A DNA stretch of 64,000 bases from CAVXZE01 sp964615365 (GCA_964615365.1 CAZTOU010000015.1:1-64000); one strand, 5' to 3'; shown: positions 52,053-60,354, numbered from the stretch's first letter. The notes: generated by a model from the sequence alone, not told the origin. Numbers and translations: made by a program.

Positions 52053-53059
52053 GTCCGGCGGGAAGCGGGCAGGGTGGGAAGACGACGTCGCCCAGGGAGC
52101 TGTGGCGGGACGACGCCCCGCTCCGGATCGGCATCTCCAGCTGCCTGCTCGGCGAGGAGGTGCGCTGGGACGGTGGACACAAGCGCGATCGCTTTCTCAC
52201 CGATGTCCTCGCCGCCTACGTCGAGTGGGTGCCGCTCTGCCCCGAGGTCGAGGTGGGGATGGGGACCCCGCGCGAGCCCGTGCGCCTGGTCCGCCGGGGC
52301 GGAGAAATCGCCATGCTCGGGACCAAGAGCGGGCGCGACTGGACCGCGCCGATGCGGGCGTGGTCGGAGAAGCGCGCTCGCCAGCTCTCCCGCCTGGACC
52401 TGTGTGGCTACGTGCTCAAGAAGGACTCGCCGAGCTGCGGCATGGAGCGGGTCAAGGTCCGAAACGAGCAGGGCATGCCGAAGAAGGAGGGGCAGGGGAT
52501 CTTCGCGGAGGCGCTGATCCGGCTCCAACCGACCCTTCCCGTCGAGGAGGAGGGGCGGCTGCACGACGCCGCGCTCCGCGAGAACTTCGTCGAGCGCATC
52601 TTCGCCTACCGGCGCCTGCGTTCCTTCTTCGAGCGGCGCTGGAGCGTCGGGGGGCTCGTGGCCTTCCACACCGCGCACAAGCTCCAGCTGATGGCGCACT
52701 CGCCAAAGGCCTACCAGCTGCTCGGCCGCCTCGTGGCATCGGCCAAGGGGACTGCGCGAGGCGAGCTCCGCGAGCGCTACCAGAGCGAGTTCATGGGCGC
52801 GCTCTCGCGGCGCGCCACGCGGAGCCGACACGTGAACGTGCTACAGCACTGCATGGGGCACTTCCGGAAGCGGCTCGACGCCGAGTCGCGAGCCGATCTC
52901 GCGGGCCTGATCGAGGACTATCGGGGCGAGCTGGTTCCCCTCGTCGTTCCGATCACCATGCTCGCTCACTACGTCCGGCGCCTGCGGGTCGAGTATCTCG
53001 CGGGCCAGGTCTATCTCGAGCCCCATCCGAAGGAGCTCATGCTGCGCAACCATGCCTGA
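52049..53059 (+). CDS. DUF523/DUF1722 protein (YbgA-like, light-response cluster)
   Basis: A 336-residue two-domain protein. The DUF523 part (about 20-165) has SSCLLGEEVRWDGGHK, CPEVEVGMGTPREPVRL and YVLKKDSPSCGM. The DUF1722 part (about 185-330) has FHTAHKLQLMAHSPKAY, NVLQHCMGHFRKRL and ITMLAHYVRRLRVEYLAGQVYLEPHPKELMLRNH. The biochemical role is not established, but such genes commonly neighbour photolyases and MerR-B12 regulators, as here. The ATG overlaps the preceding small frame. Confidence 0.9.
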   Translation: MSPAGSGQGGKTTSPRELWRDDAPLRIGISSCLLGEEVRWDGGHKRDRFLTDVLAAYVEWVPLCPEVEVGMGTPREPVRLVRRGGEIAMLGTKSGRDWTAPMRAWSEKRARQLSRLDLCGYVLKKDSPSCGMERVKVRNEQGMPKKEGQGIFAEALIRLQPTLPVEEEGRLHDAALRENFVERIFAYRRLRSFFERRWSVGGLVAFHTAHKLQLMAHSPKAYQLLGRLVASAKGTARGELRERYQSEFMGALSRRATRSRHVNVLQHCMGHFRKRLDAESRADLAGLIEDYRGELVPLVVPITMLAHYVRRLRVEYLAGQVYLEPHPKELMLRNHA

Positions 53060-53135
53060 GATCCGGGGTTCGAGATGGCGTGGCACGGCGCTCCGAGGGC
53101 GCCCCCGCGAAAATTCCTGAAGGGCGAGCGCGTTA

Positions 53136-55274
53136 TCAGCGCTTCTCCCAGACCGTCATCTCCGCGACGCTGTGCTGGTTCTTCCGTCTGGTCTCCCGGA
53201 TCACGAAGGGTATGTCCACCGGGTCGCCGAGACGCCGGAAGTGGGGATCGAGGATCTCGTCCAGGGCTTCCAGAGTGGTGTACGGCTCCCCATCCTTGCG
53301 GAATCCCCCGATCCACTCGCTGCGCTCGGTGAATTCCGTGAGCCACGTATACGGTGAGGTGATGACCAGCAGCCCGCCGGGGTTGATGCGCTCGTGGATG
53401 GAGGAGAGGAACTTTCGCGGGCTGTACAGACGGTCGATCAGGTTGGCAGCGAGCACGAGATCGTATCCCGTGTAGACGTCCTTCAGATTGCACGCGTCGG
53501 CCTGGAAGAACTCGACCCGTTCGAGCTCCTCATCCAACCCGAGATCCGAGGCTCGCTTCTCCATGAACGTCGTCAGCTCCCCTTCCTCGAGCCGCGTGTA
53601 CTGGATGTATCCCCTGTCCTGCATCTGCACGCCGATGCGGACGATGTTGGCGGAGAAATCGAGACCGGTGACCTGTTCGAAGCCGCGGGCCAGCTCGAAG
53701 GAAGCACGGCCCACGGCGCATCCGAGGTCGAGTGCCTTTCGGCGGGGGCGATCCTTCATGAGCTCCAGACACAGCTCCGCGCATCGCCTGGGGAAGTTCG
53801 GGACGCCGAAGAGCTCCTCGCCGTAGTGGAACTCGCAGTACTGGCAGATCATCTCGTCCGATTCATAGACGTCCAGGGAGACCTGGACGGTCTTCTCCGA
53901 CTCGACGTAGCGGAATCCGGCGTGCTGGAAGAAGTGACGACGAAAGGCGTAGCGGGAATCGCGGGTCGCCTCGTTTCCGGTCGAGATCCAGGAGCCTCCC
54001 TTGATCAGATTGTGCTTCCCGTCGAAGGTCGGCGTGGAGAAGTCGTCGTAGCAGGGATGGATCTCGAAATCGCGAAAGCCCGTGATCGGCGTCTCGGTCC
54101 ACTGCCAGACGTTTCCCACCATGTCGTGGAAATCTCCGAAGCGGAACTCCGTCACCGGACACGACGAGGCGTAGTGCTCGAGGTTGATGTTTCCCGGTGC
54201 GCGCTGCCAGTAGGGCTGGTCCTCTTCCACCAGACGGTCCCGGAGCAGATACCACTCGTCTTCCGTGGGCAGCCGGAGCTGCTTGCCGCTCTCGGCACTC
54301 CTCCAACGGCAGAAGGCCTTGGCCTCCAGGCAATTGACTTCGACCGGCCAGTCCCAGGGCATCTCCACGACCTCGAGCATGTTTCGAAGCATGAACTCGC
54401 CGTTCTCGCGACTCCAGAAGCGCGGGTGTTGCGCGTCGCGGTACTCCTTCCAGGCGAGGCCCTCCTCGTCCCACCATTGCGCCTCGGAATAGCCCTTGTC
54501 CTCCACGAACTCGAGGAACTCCCGATTGGTCACCAGGAAGCGCGATGCCCGGTAGCCATCGATCTCGGCCTCGTGCTCGCCGAACTCGTTGTCCCAGCCG
54601 TAGAGAGGGTGGCTCTTCGCCTTGCCGACCCGGACCCGCCCCGGCGCTACCTCGAGCAGCTCGTTCTCGGGCGCTTCACCGGACGCGCGGCAGGGCTCCC
54701 ATAGCGGATGGCTGCGAAGCTGATCGATCGGGAGCTGCCGGATCAGCACCGAGGACGTCTCCAGGTGGATCCTGGCGTGCTCGATTCCCATCATGATCAC
54801 CCAGAACGGGCTCTCCCAGCCGATCGGCATCACGAGCGGCATGGTTCGGATCCGGTCGTCTACGAGCTGCCGCACGGTATTCCGATAGGCCTGGACTTCC
54901 TCCACCTTCGGCCAGTCGTAGTGGGACATGTCGATGTCGTCCCACGACATCTCGTCCACGCCGACCGCGAACATCGACTCGAGCCTGGGGTTGACCCGTT
55001 CCTGGATGAGCTTGGCGATGATCAGCTTGTTGACGTAGAACACCGAGGTGTGTCCGAAGTAGAAGATCAGGGGATGGCGCAGCGGGTCCGCGCGGCGGTA
55101 GAAGGTCTCGTGGTACTTGAGCGTCTCGATCAGCGCCTCGTCGATGTCGTAGGTCTGATGGAAGTACCGGCGGATCTCCTCGCGCTTCTCCTCGGGATCG
55201 CCCTGGTCCAGCACCACGGTACGGGTATCGCGGAGATCGGCGTCGACATTCAGCTTCACGGACCGCTCTTGCAT
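53136..55274 (-). CDS. ovoA: 5-histidylcysteine sulfoxide synthase/methyltransferase (ovothiol synthase)
   Basis: Joins cysteine to C5 of histidine with O2 at a non-heme iron, then N-methylates the thiolhistidine, giving ovothiol A after lyase cleavage. The 712 residues are in the family range. An N-terminal DinB-like domain carries the iron triad in GIEHARIHLE (His166, His170, Glu172), with an earlier GHTSVFYVNK. The FGE-sulfatase-type domain (about 200-460) has GNVWQWTETP and FRRHFFQHAGFRYV. The C-terminal methyltransferase has ALDLGCAVGRASFELA. It lies 10 bp downstream of a PLP enzyme gene, forming a likely operon. Confidence 0.93.
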   Translation of the reverse strand: MQERSVKLNVDADLRDTRTVVLDQGDPEEKREEIRRYFHQTYDIDEALIETLKYHETFYRRADPLRHPLIFYFGHTSVFYVNKLIIAKLIQERVNPRLESMFAVGVDEMSWDDIDMSHYDWPKVEEVQAYRNTVRQLVDDRIRTMPLVMPIGWESPFWVIMMGIEHARIHLETSSVLIRQLPIDQLRSHPLWEPCRASGEAPENELLEVAPGRVRVGKAKSHPLYGWDNEFGEHEAEIDGYRASRFLVTNREFLEFVEDKGYSEAQWWDEEGLAWKEYRDAQHPRFWSRENGEFMLRNMLEVVEMPWDWPVEVNCLEAKAFCRWRSAESGKQLRLPTEDEWYLLRDRLVEEDQPYWQRAPGNINLEHYASSCPVTEFRFGDFHDMVGNVWQWTETPITGFRDFEIHPCYDDFSTPTFDGKHNLIKGGSWISTGNEATRDSRYAFRRHFFQHAGFRYVESEKTVQVSLDVYESDEMICQYCEFHYGEELFGVPNFPRRCAELCLELMKDRPRRKALDLGCAVGRASFELARGFEQVTGLDFSANIVRIGVQMQDRGYIQYTRLEEGELTTFMEKRASDLGLDEELERVEFFQADACNLKDVYTGYDLVLAANLIDRLYSPRKFLSSIHERINPGGLLVITSPYTWLTEFTERSEWIGGFRKDGEPYTTLEALDEILDPHFRRLGDPVDIPFVIRETRRKNQHSVAEMTVWEKR

Positions 55275-55283
55275 CCTTCCCCC

Positions 55284-56516
55284 TCAATCCAAGCTCAGGA
55301 ACGCCTCGAGGGTCGGATCGATCTGCGCGGGATCCCCCACGAGCTGCTTCGCCGAAGTCATATCCTTCCAACCCGATCCCGTGATGATGCAGCAGACCGA
55401 GTCGCTTGCGCCGATCGTCTGCGATTCGCGTAGCTTCCCGATCGCCGCGATCGTCGAAGCGCTGGCCGGCTCGGCGAAGATGCCGGCCTTGCGGGCCAGC
55501 AGATTCTCGGCCTCGAGCATCTCCTCGTCGGAGACGCTCACTGCACTTCCGCCGCTCTCCCGGATGGCGGGCAGCGCGGTGTAGGCGTCGAACAGGACGT
55601 CGTCCGCGATCGCGCCGGCAATCGTGTCTCCGACTTCCACGGGACGCGCGACGACCTCGGCAGGTGAGAGATCCCTCTCGATCGCGTCGACCAGCGGCGT
55701 GCACTGTGACGATTGAACTCCCACGATCGCCGGAAGACCGTCCAGCTTGCCGAGCGACACGAGCTCCTTGAACCCCCGAAAGAGTGCTCCGATCAGCCCC
55801 CCGCCTCCGACCGGCGCGATCACCCAGTTGGGCATCGGGGAGCACTGCTGGCAGAGCTCGTAGGCGATGGTCTTGGCACCCTCGGAGTGGTAGGGGTTGA
55901 AGAGCCCGGCCGTAGAGAGTAGTTGCCAGTCCTTCTGGGGGCACACCTGCCCGACGAGCTCGAAGATGAGACTCGATGACAGCGTGTCGACCCTCACGAA
56001 GGAAGCGCCGTACATCCGCGCCTGCACCAGCTTGTCCGACGGGGTGTTGCGGGGGGCGAAGATGTTGCATCGGAGTCCAGCGATCGCCGAGTAGGAGGCC
56101 GCGGCGGCCGCGACGTTGCCGGAGGAGATCACGGCCAGCGTGCGGGCTCCGGACTCCCTGGCTTTGGAGATGCCGAGAGAAACCTGGCGGTCCTTGAAGG
56201 AGCCGGTGGGATTCACGGTCTCGTTCTTGAGCAGGAGGCTGCCCACGCTCAGGTGCTCTGCCAGTCTCGGAGAGATGATCAGGGGGGTCTGCCCCTCGCC
56301 CTGCGACACGATCGCCGCCCTCTCGCCCAAGGGGAGCAGGTCGAAGTACCGCCACATCGAGGGCTCGCCCGAAGCTTCGAAGGGAGCCGCCCGCGCGGTG
56401 TTCATCGCGACCACCGTGGGCGCATCACATCGTTTGCAGGTGAGCTCGTCGCTGGCCGCGGGGTATGCCTCCGAGCAGACGGGACACACCAAGGAGTACT
56501 TGTCGGTGTCGTTCAT
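55284..56516 (-). CDS. Threonine-synthase-like PLP enzyme (fold type II)
   Basis: A 410-residue PLP enzyme. An N-terminal zinc-ribbon-like CPVCSEAYPAASDELTCKRC precedes the catalytic body, which has NETVNPTGSFKDRQ with the PLP Lys, ISSGNVAAAAASYSA and the phosphate-binding PVGGGGLIGALF. It could be threonine synthase; the hom/thrB genes are not adjacent. Because it lies directly upstream of ovoA in one unit, it is also a candidate for the PLP-dependent cleavage of the histidylcysteine sulfoxide, a step normally assigned to OvoB. An ATG at 56516 is chosen; a GTG at 56531 is possible. Confidence 0.8.
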   Translation of the reverse strand: MNDTDKYSLVCPVCSEAYPAASDELTCKRCDAPTVVAMNTARAAPFEASGEPSMWRYFDLLPLGERAAIVSQGEGQTPLIISPRLAEHLSVGSLLLKNETVNPTGSFKDRQVSLGISKARESGARTLAVISSGNVAAAAASYSAIAGLRCNIFAPRNTPSDKLVQARMYGASFVRVDTLSSSLIFELVGQVCPQKDWQLLSTAGLFNPYHSEGAKTIAYELCQQCSPMPNWVIAPVGGGGLIGALFRGFKELVSLGKLDGLPAIVGVQSSQCTPLVDAIERDLSPAEVVARPVEVGDTIAGAIADDVLFDAYTALPAIRESGGSAVSVSDEEMLEAENLLARKAGIFAEPASASTIAAIGKLRESQTIGASDSVCCIITGSGWKDMTSAKQLVGDPAQIDPTLEAFLSLD

Positions 56517-56617
56517 GTGGGAGAGGCTCACAGGGTCCGGCGCGCCAGGCTTCGCGCACCGACATCAGCGCCTATGCTAGCTTCTGATTCTCTGGCATTT
56601 CAACAACCGAGGCCGAG

Positions 56618-56878
56618 ATGAGCAAAGAACGAGTGGGTATCGCCGGAACCTCCCCGACGGTCGTCGAATTGGAGGCGGGAAAGAAGTACGCCTTCTGCGT
56701 CTGCGGGCATTCCCAAACTCAGCCCTTTTGCGACGGCTCGCACAAGGGGACGTCTTTCAAGCCGCACCTGTTCATCGCCGAAAGCTCCGAGGAGAAGTGG
56801 CTGTGCATGTGCAAGCACAGCAAGAACGTGCCGTACTGCGATGGCACGCATAAGACGCTCGCCCAGGCGAACGAGTGA
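56618..56878 (+). CDS. CDGSH iron-sulfur domain protein
   Basis: An 86-residue protein with two CDGSH-type [2Fe-2S] motifs: CVCGHSQTQPFCDGSH and CMCKHSKNVPYCDGTH, each with three Cys and one His. No membrane segment, so probably a cytoplasmic redox or cluster-transfer protein. Divergent from the ovoA/PLP unit and followed after 41 bp by a small gene. Confidence 0.93.
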   Translation: MSKERVGIAGTSPTVVELEAGKKYAFCVCGHSQTQPFCDGSHKGTSFKPHLFIAESSEEKWLCMCKHSKNVPYCDGTHKTLAQANE

Positions 56879-56919
56879 AGCCCGATCGGCGGAGCTCACT
56901 CATCCACTAGGAAGGGTCG

Positions 56920-57093
56920 ATGATTTCGCCAGGTGAGGGCATCCTCAAGGCTGGCACCCGTCCGATCAAGGTGTTCGTGGACAAGGATGGCGAGTACTGG
57001 CTCTGCGATGCCGACGTCAACCCGGAGAGCCCCGACTTCCGCAAGGAAGGGTGCACGGCTCACGGCGAGGTCCAGATGGCCGAGGGCGGCTGA
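56920..57093 (+). CDS. 57-residue protein downstream of the CDGSH gene
   Basis: Small open frame with AGGAAGGG before its ATG. The sequence (GTRPIKVFVDKDGEYWLCDADV, then EGCTAHGEVQ) looks like a compact beta protein with two Cys and a late His. No family recognised. It may be co-transcribed with the CDGSH gene and be a redox or metal accessory. Confidence 0.55.
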   Translation: MISPGEGILKAGTRPIKVFVDKDGEYWLCDADVNPESPDFRKEGCTAHGEVQMAEGG

Positions 57094-57138
57094 GCCCGCA
57101 CCTCGTGACACCGGAGCGAGGCCCCGTCCTTCACGGCG

Positions 57139-57336
57139 GTGGCCATCATGCCGGACAACGCCATCGACGAGGGCTTCTCTCTGCAGAAATACCGCGGGCG
57201 CTACGTGGCGCTGTTCTTCTACCCCCTCGACTTCACCTTCGTCTGCCCCGCCAGCTGGGAGAAGGGCAAGGAAGCCATGGAGCCCACCGCGGTCGGGGTC
57301 AAGAAGTACCTCAAGGACTTCGGCCTGAAGCTCTAG
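57139..57336 (+). pseudogene. Internally deleted 2-Cys peroxiredoxin
   Basis: The N-terminal part of a typical 2-Cys peroxiredoxin (MPDNAIDEGFSLQKYRGRYV, LFFYPLDFTFVCP with the peroxidatic Cys) runs directly into its C-terminal end (CPASWEKGKEAMEPT, then GVKKYL), normally following the resolving Cys of EVCPA. About 110 residues are missing, as if the two VCP-coding sites had recombined. The start is also lost: an in-frame TGA lies upstream of a residual APSFTAVAIM. Only one Cys remains, so activity is not expected. Confidence 0.8.
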
Positions 57337-57378
57337 CGGCCCGCTACACTGAGGTCGGTTGAGGTTTGAGGATCCCGG

Positions 57379-57990
57379 GTGGACGATCCGAGCCGGCGAG
57401 ACGAGCCCGTGCTTCAGCGCTGGGGGCGCCGAGCGGTCACGATTCCGCTCTACTTCGCCCTGTTCTTCCTGAGCCTGGCCTCCCTGCCCATCGTCCTCGT
57501 GGCAACGGTGGCCATCGACGCGCTCCGCGGCTCTCGGTGCGCCCTCTCCCGCTGCGCGCTGTTCTTCATCTACCCCGAGGGCACCCGGTTTACGCCGGAG
57601 CGCCAGCGGCGGGCGCTTGCGCACATCCGTCGCCGTGGCGACTCCGATCTCGTGGCCCGCGCCGAGCGGCTGCGCTACGTGCTCCCGCCTCGGCTCGGCG
57701 GAACCATGGCGCTGCTGGAGGCGGGGACCGAGGCAGATGCCGTCTTCTGCGTCCACGCCGGCTTCGAGGGGGTCCGCACCTTCCACGATCTCTTGAGTGG
57801 CGCCCTGATCGATCGGACCGTCGAGGTGGAGTACTGGCGCGTCCCCGCGACGCGCATCCCGAAGGACGGGGACGCCCGAATCGACTGGCTCTACGATCAG
57901 TGGATCCGAGTGGACGAGTGGGTGGGACACCGCTCGGAGGCGGTTTCGACGGCTTCCGCACCGCCGCGGAGCGAGCCGCCCCTCGGCTGA
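57379..57990 (+). pseudogene. Acyltransferase (PlsC-like) gene with an in-frame deletion
   Basis: Encodes 203 residues resembling a membrane lysophosphatidic-acid-type acyltransferase: an N-terminal membrane segment (IPLYFALFFLSLASLPIVLVATV), then FIYPEGTRFTPERQRRAL, the FPEGTRS-type motif, and a normal C-terminus. The catalytic NHxxxxD block that should precede this motif is absent; SRCALFF joins directly to IYPEGTR. The frame is open but the protein should be inactive. GTG start. Confidence 0.7.
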
Positions 57991-58122
57991 TCCTCTCCTC
58001 CGGCCGGCCCCGCGCCTCTGACCCGGACGGGGTTCAAGGCGGAGCTTCGATCAACCGATGACGTACGTCGCAGGAGGCGGTCTCCGCCCCCGAGCCCTGT
58101 TCTTCGACGGAGTGAGATCGAG

Positions 58123-58866
58123 GTGCAGCTCTTCGGCCTGGCGAGCATGGTTGCCTACTGCGTGACGGCCCTCGTCATCGGGGTGCGACTGGTCTGCCTG
58201 GCGCGCCGGACCCGGGGGCTGCCCGAGTTCATGATCGGATCCTCTCTCCTGAGCGGCGCGATGATCGGCTATCCGGCCACGGTGGTCTCCCAGCTGCTGG
58301 CCTCCGAATCGCCGGCCCTCGCCTGGCCGGTCGGCGCTGCTGGCTCGATCGGGCTCGCGGTGTCTACGGCCTGCGTCCTGATTGCCTGGTGGAAGATCTA
58401 CCACGCGACGACACGCTGGGGACCCTGGGTCGTCTTCGCCTGGGCCGTGCTCATCGCTGCGGTCCTCGTGTTGGAGCTGGGCCGATCGGGAGCAGAGCTG
58501 GGTCCGGGCGCCAATCCCTGGGAGCCCTACCGGATGATCGTGCAGGGAGGCGTCTTCCTCGCCACCGCCTGGTCGGGCTTCCGCTACCACGCACGGATCC
58601 GAAGGCGGGTGCGCATCGGCCTCGCCGATCCCGTGGTGGCAAACCGGATCTGGCTCTGGACCATCGCGGCCTCGGGCGTCACCCTCCAGTGCGGCTACAT
58701 CCTCGTGGTCCCACTTCTGAACTCGATCTTCGACGCGCTGAGATGGATGCCGGCGTTCTACGGAGTGCTCGGTCTCTTCCTCGCTCTCTGCATCACGCGG
58801 GCCTTCTATCCGACGGAGGCCTACCTGCGCAGGATCCGGAGGCGGGCCGGGTTGGAGACCACCTGA
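58123..58866 (+). CDS. 7-TM membrane protein of unknown function (module B)
   Basis: Paralogue of the protein at 43215-43979; 247 residues, about seven helices. Shared landmarks: ARRTRGLPEFMIG after helix 1, RRRVRIGLADPVVANRIWLW before helix 6, and a C-terminal FYPTEAYLRRIRRRA. The regions between are diverged, so the duplication is old or the copies arrived separately. The GTG has GGAG upstream. Its small partner gene follows after 4 bp. Confidence 0.75.
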   Translation: MQLFGLASMVAYCVTALVIGVRLVCLARRTRGLPEFMIGSSLLSGAMIGYPATVVSQLLASESPALAWPVGAAGSIGLAVSTACVLIAWWKIYHATTRWGPWVVFAWAVLIAAVLVLELGRSGAELGPGANPWEPYRMIVQGGVFLATAWSGFRYHARIRRRVRIGLADPVVANRIWLWTIAASGVTLQCGYILVVPLLNSIFDALRWMPAFYGVLGLFLALCITRAFYPTEAYLRRIRRRAGLETT

Positions 58867-58870
58867 CGCC

Positions 58871-59179
58871 ATGGCGACCTCCGAATCCTTCACAGGGGTG
58901 AGCCAGGAGCTGGAACGCATCAGCTCCCTGGAACGGCTCGAGGCTCGCGGCACCCTGCGCCTGGTTCTCAAGAAGGCAGGGCTCGAAGCCAGTACGGTGA
59001 CCACCAGGCAGATGCAGGTGGTGATCCGGGAGCAGCTTCCCGAGGAGCTCCGGAACCGCGGAGTCCAGGAAGACGTCTGCGAGCACCTTCTCCGAGGCCT
59101 GACTGCTGCGAATCTCTCGGACACCGAGGTCGCCGTCGAATCGCCGGAGGAGGTATTCCAGCGCCTCGGCGGCTCCTGA
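58871..59179 (+). CDS. 102-residue helical protein, partner of the 7-TM protein (module B)
   Basis: Paralogue of the 101-residue protein at 42917-43222. Shared: LERLEARGTLRLVLKKAGL, LPEELRNRG and the terminal PEEVFQRLGGS. Same gene order and tight coupling to a 7-TM gene as in module A. No known domain recognised; helical, acidic, cytoplasmic. The conserved C-terminal RLGGS may be a docking tail. Confidence 0.75.
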   Translation: MATSESFTGVSQELERISSLERLEARGTLRLVLKKAGLEASTVTTRQMQVVIREQLPEELRNRGVQEDVCEHLLRGLTAANLSDTEVAVESPEEVFQRLGGS

Positions 59180-59418
59180 CGCTCGTCCGTCCCGAGACGT
59201 CCTCGCCCCGGCGCTCGATCGGCCGCGTCTATCGAGCGATCGAGACTATCGATTTTCCACCGCCGAGGATCTGGTTAGATTTTAGGGTGAACGGCGTACA
59301 CCCGGGGTGAATCCCTATCGCCGGAGCCGAGCAGCGATCGCGAACCGAACCGCTCCTCGCCTTGGCTCGAGGGAATCCGGGCGAGCGCTGGACGGATCGA
59401 CTCGAAGAAGGGCAGACG

Positions 59419-59667
59419 ATGACGACGAAGACGGCGACGATCAAGAGACGCGTGAGAACCAGCAGGGGGCTCAAGGAGTACACCTATCTGGGATGCCCTC
59501 TCACGCACAACCGCTCCCCCTGGTGCTTCCGCCTGTGCACGCCGGATGCCGAAGGGCGCGGCCACTGCAGCAGAGTCGCTCCCCACGGTTTCATGGGCAG
59601 AATCCAGCTCGGGATCCACAACTACAACCAGAGACAGCGCGAAGCCCACTGCGGGGGACTCTCGTAG
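59419..59667 (+). CDS. Small Cys/His-rich protein
   Basis: An 82-residue protein, family not recognised. A basic N-terminus (TATIKRRVRTSRGLKEYTY) is followed by a Cys/His-rich core: GCPLTHNRSPWCFRLCTPD, GHCSRVAPHG and EAHCGGLS. Five Cys and several His could bind a metal. AAGGGC precedes the ATG. The 239 bp upstream contain a repeated CTATCGA (59227, 59246) and TTAGATTTTAG (59273-59283), a possible promoter region. Confidence 0.6.
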   Translation: MTTKTATIKRRVRTSRGLKEYTYLGCPLTHNRSPWCFRLCTPDAEGRGHCSRVAPHGFMGRIQLGIHNYNQRQREAHCGGLS

Positions 59668-59744
59668 TCGGCTCTGGCTACCCCGCGCGATCTGGAGTGG
59701 TCGCCCGAAGAGAGGTCTCCTGACGGAGCCCTTGCGGGCCGCAA

Positions 59745-59777
59745 TGAGACGTAATACAGTATTTGTATCATGTCTCA
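59745..59777. promoter_or_regulatory. Palindrome over the TetR start codon, candidate operator
   Basis: TGAGACGTAATACA (59745-59758) and TGTATCATGTCTCA (59764-59777) are inverted repeats with 12 of 14 paired positions and a 5-bp centre. The right arm includes the regulator's ATG. Size, symmetry and position fit autoregulation by the TetR protein it precedes. Confidence 0.6.
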
Positions 59778-60354
59778 CAATGGCCGAGAGCGCTATCTGA
59801 GTGCTGCCGAGGCCTGCTACGCCCGCTTCGGACTCGCCAAGACCACCGTGGAGGACGTCGCCCGGGCGGCCGGCGTCTCCCGAGCCACGCTCTACCGCGA
59901 ATTCAGGAATCGCGACGCGCTCTTGCTGGAGGTGGTGGCGCGGGAGGCCGGGCGCGTCGCGGTCGAGGCGGAGCTTCATCTCCAGCGCTTCGAAGACGTC
60001 GGCTCGTGGATCGTCGAGGGCATGCTCTTCTGCCTCCGCGAGATCCCGCGACGCCCCGTCCTCGCGATGCTACTCGCGCCCGAGGACGTGGGCCGGGCCA
60101 GCCGCCTGGTGCTGTCCTCCGAACGGCTTCTCGCGATCGGCGCGGACATGCTGCGCCCCATCTTCGAGCCGGCGCGCCGCGCCGGGGTCCTGCGCGAGAC
60201 CGTGGACCTCGAAGGTCTCATGGATTGGGTGCTGCGCGTCCTGCTCTCGTACCTGACGGTGCCGAGTCACCCCGCCCGGAGCGAGGAGGAGATGCGGCAC
60301 CTGCTGCGCGCGATGATTTTCCCGGCCGTGCTGAAGCCGGCCGTCGATGCCTGA
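59770..60354 (+). CDS. TetR-family transcriptional regulator
   Basis: A 194-residue repressor with the N-terminal HTH TVEDVARAAGVSRATLYREFRNRDALLLEVV and a helical ligand-binding domain; ligand unknown. It overlaps its own candidate operator and has no clear Shine-Dalgarno, since the region upstream of the ATG is the palindrome. The FAD oxidoreductase gene follows 14 bp later and is the likely target. Confidence 0.9.
   Translation: MSHNGRERYLSAAEACYARFGLAKTTVEDVARAAGVSRATLYREFRNRDALLLEVVAREAGRVAVEAELHLQRFEDVGSWIVEGMLFCLREIPRRPVLAMLLAPEDVGRASRLVLSSERLLAIGADMLRPIFEPARRAGVLRETVDLEGLMDWVLRVLLSYLTVPSHPARSEEEMRHLLRAMIFPAVLKPAVDA

Noticed and set aside
55284..56516. Confident assignment as thrC
   Set aside because: Fold and zinc ribbon fit, but operon context with ovoA leaves another PLP reaction possible, so the symbol was withheld.
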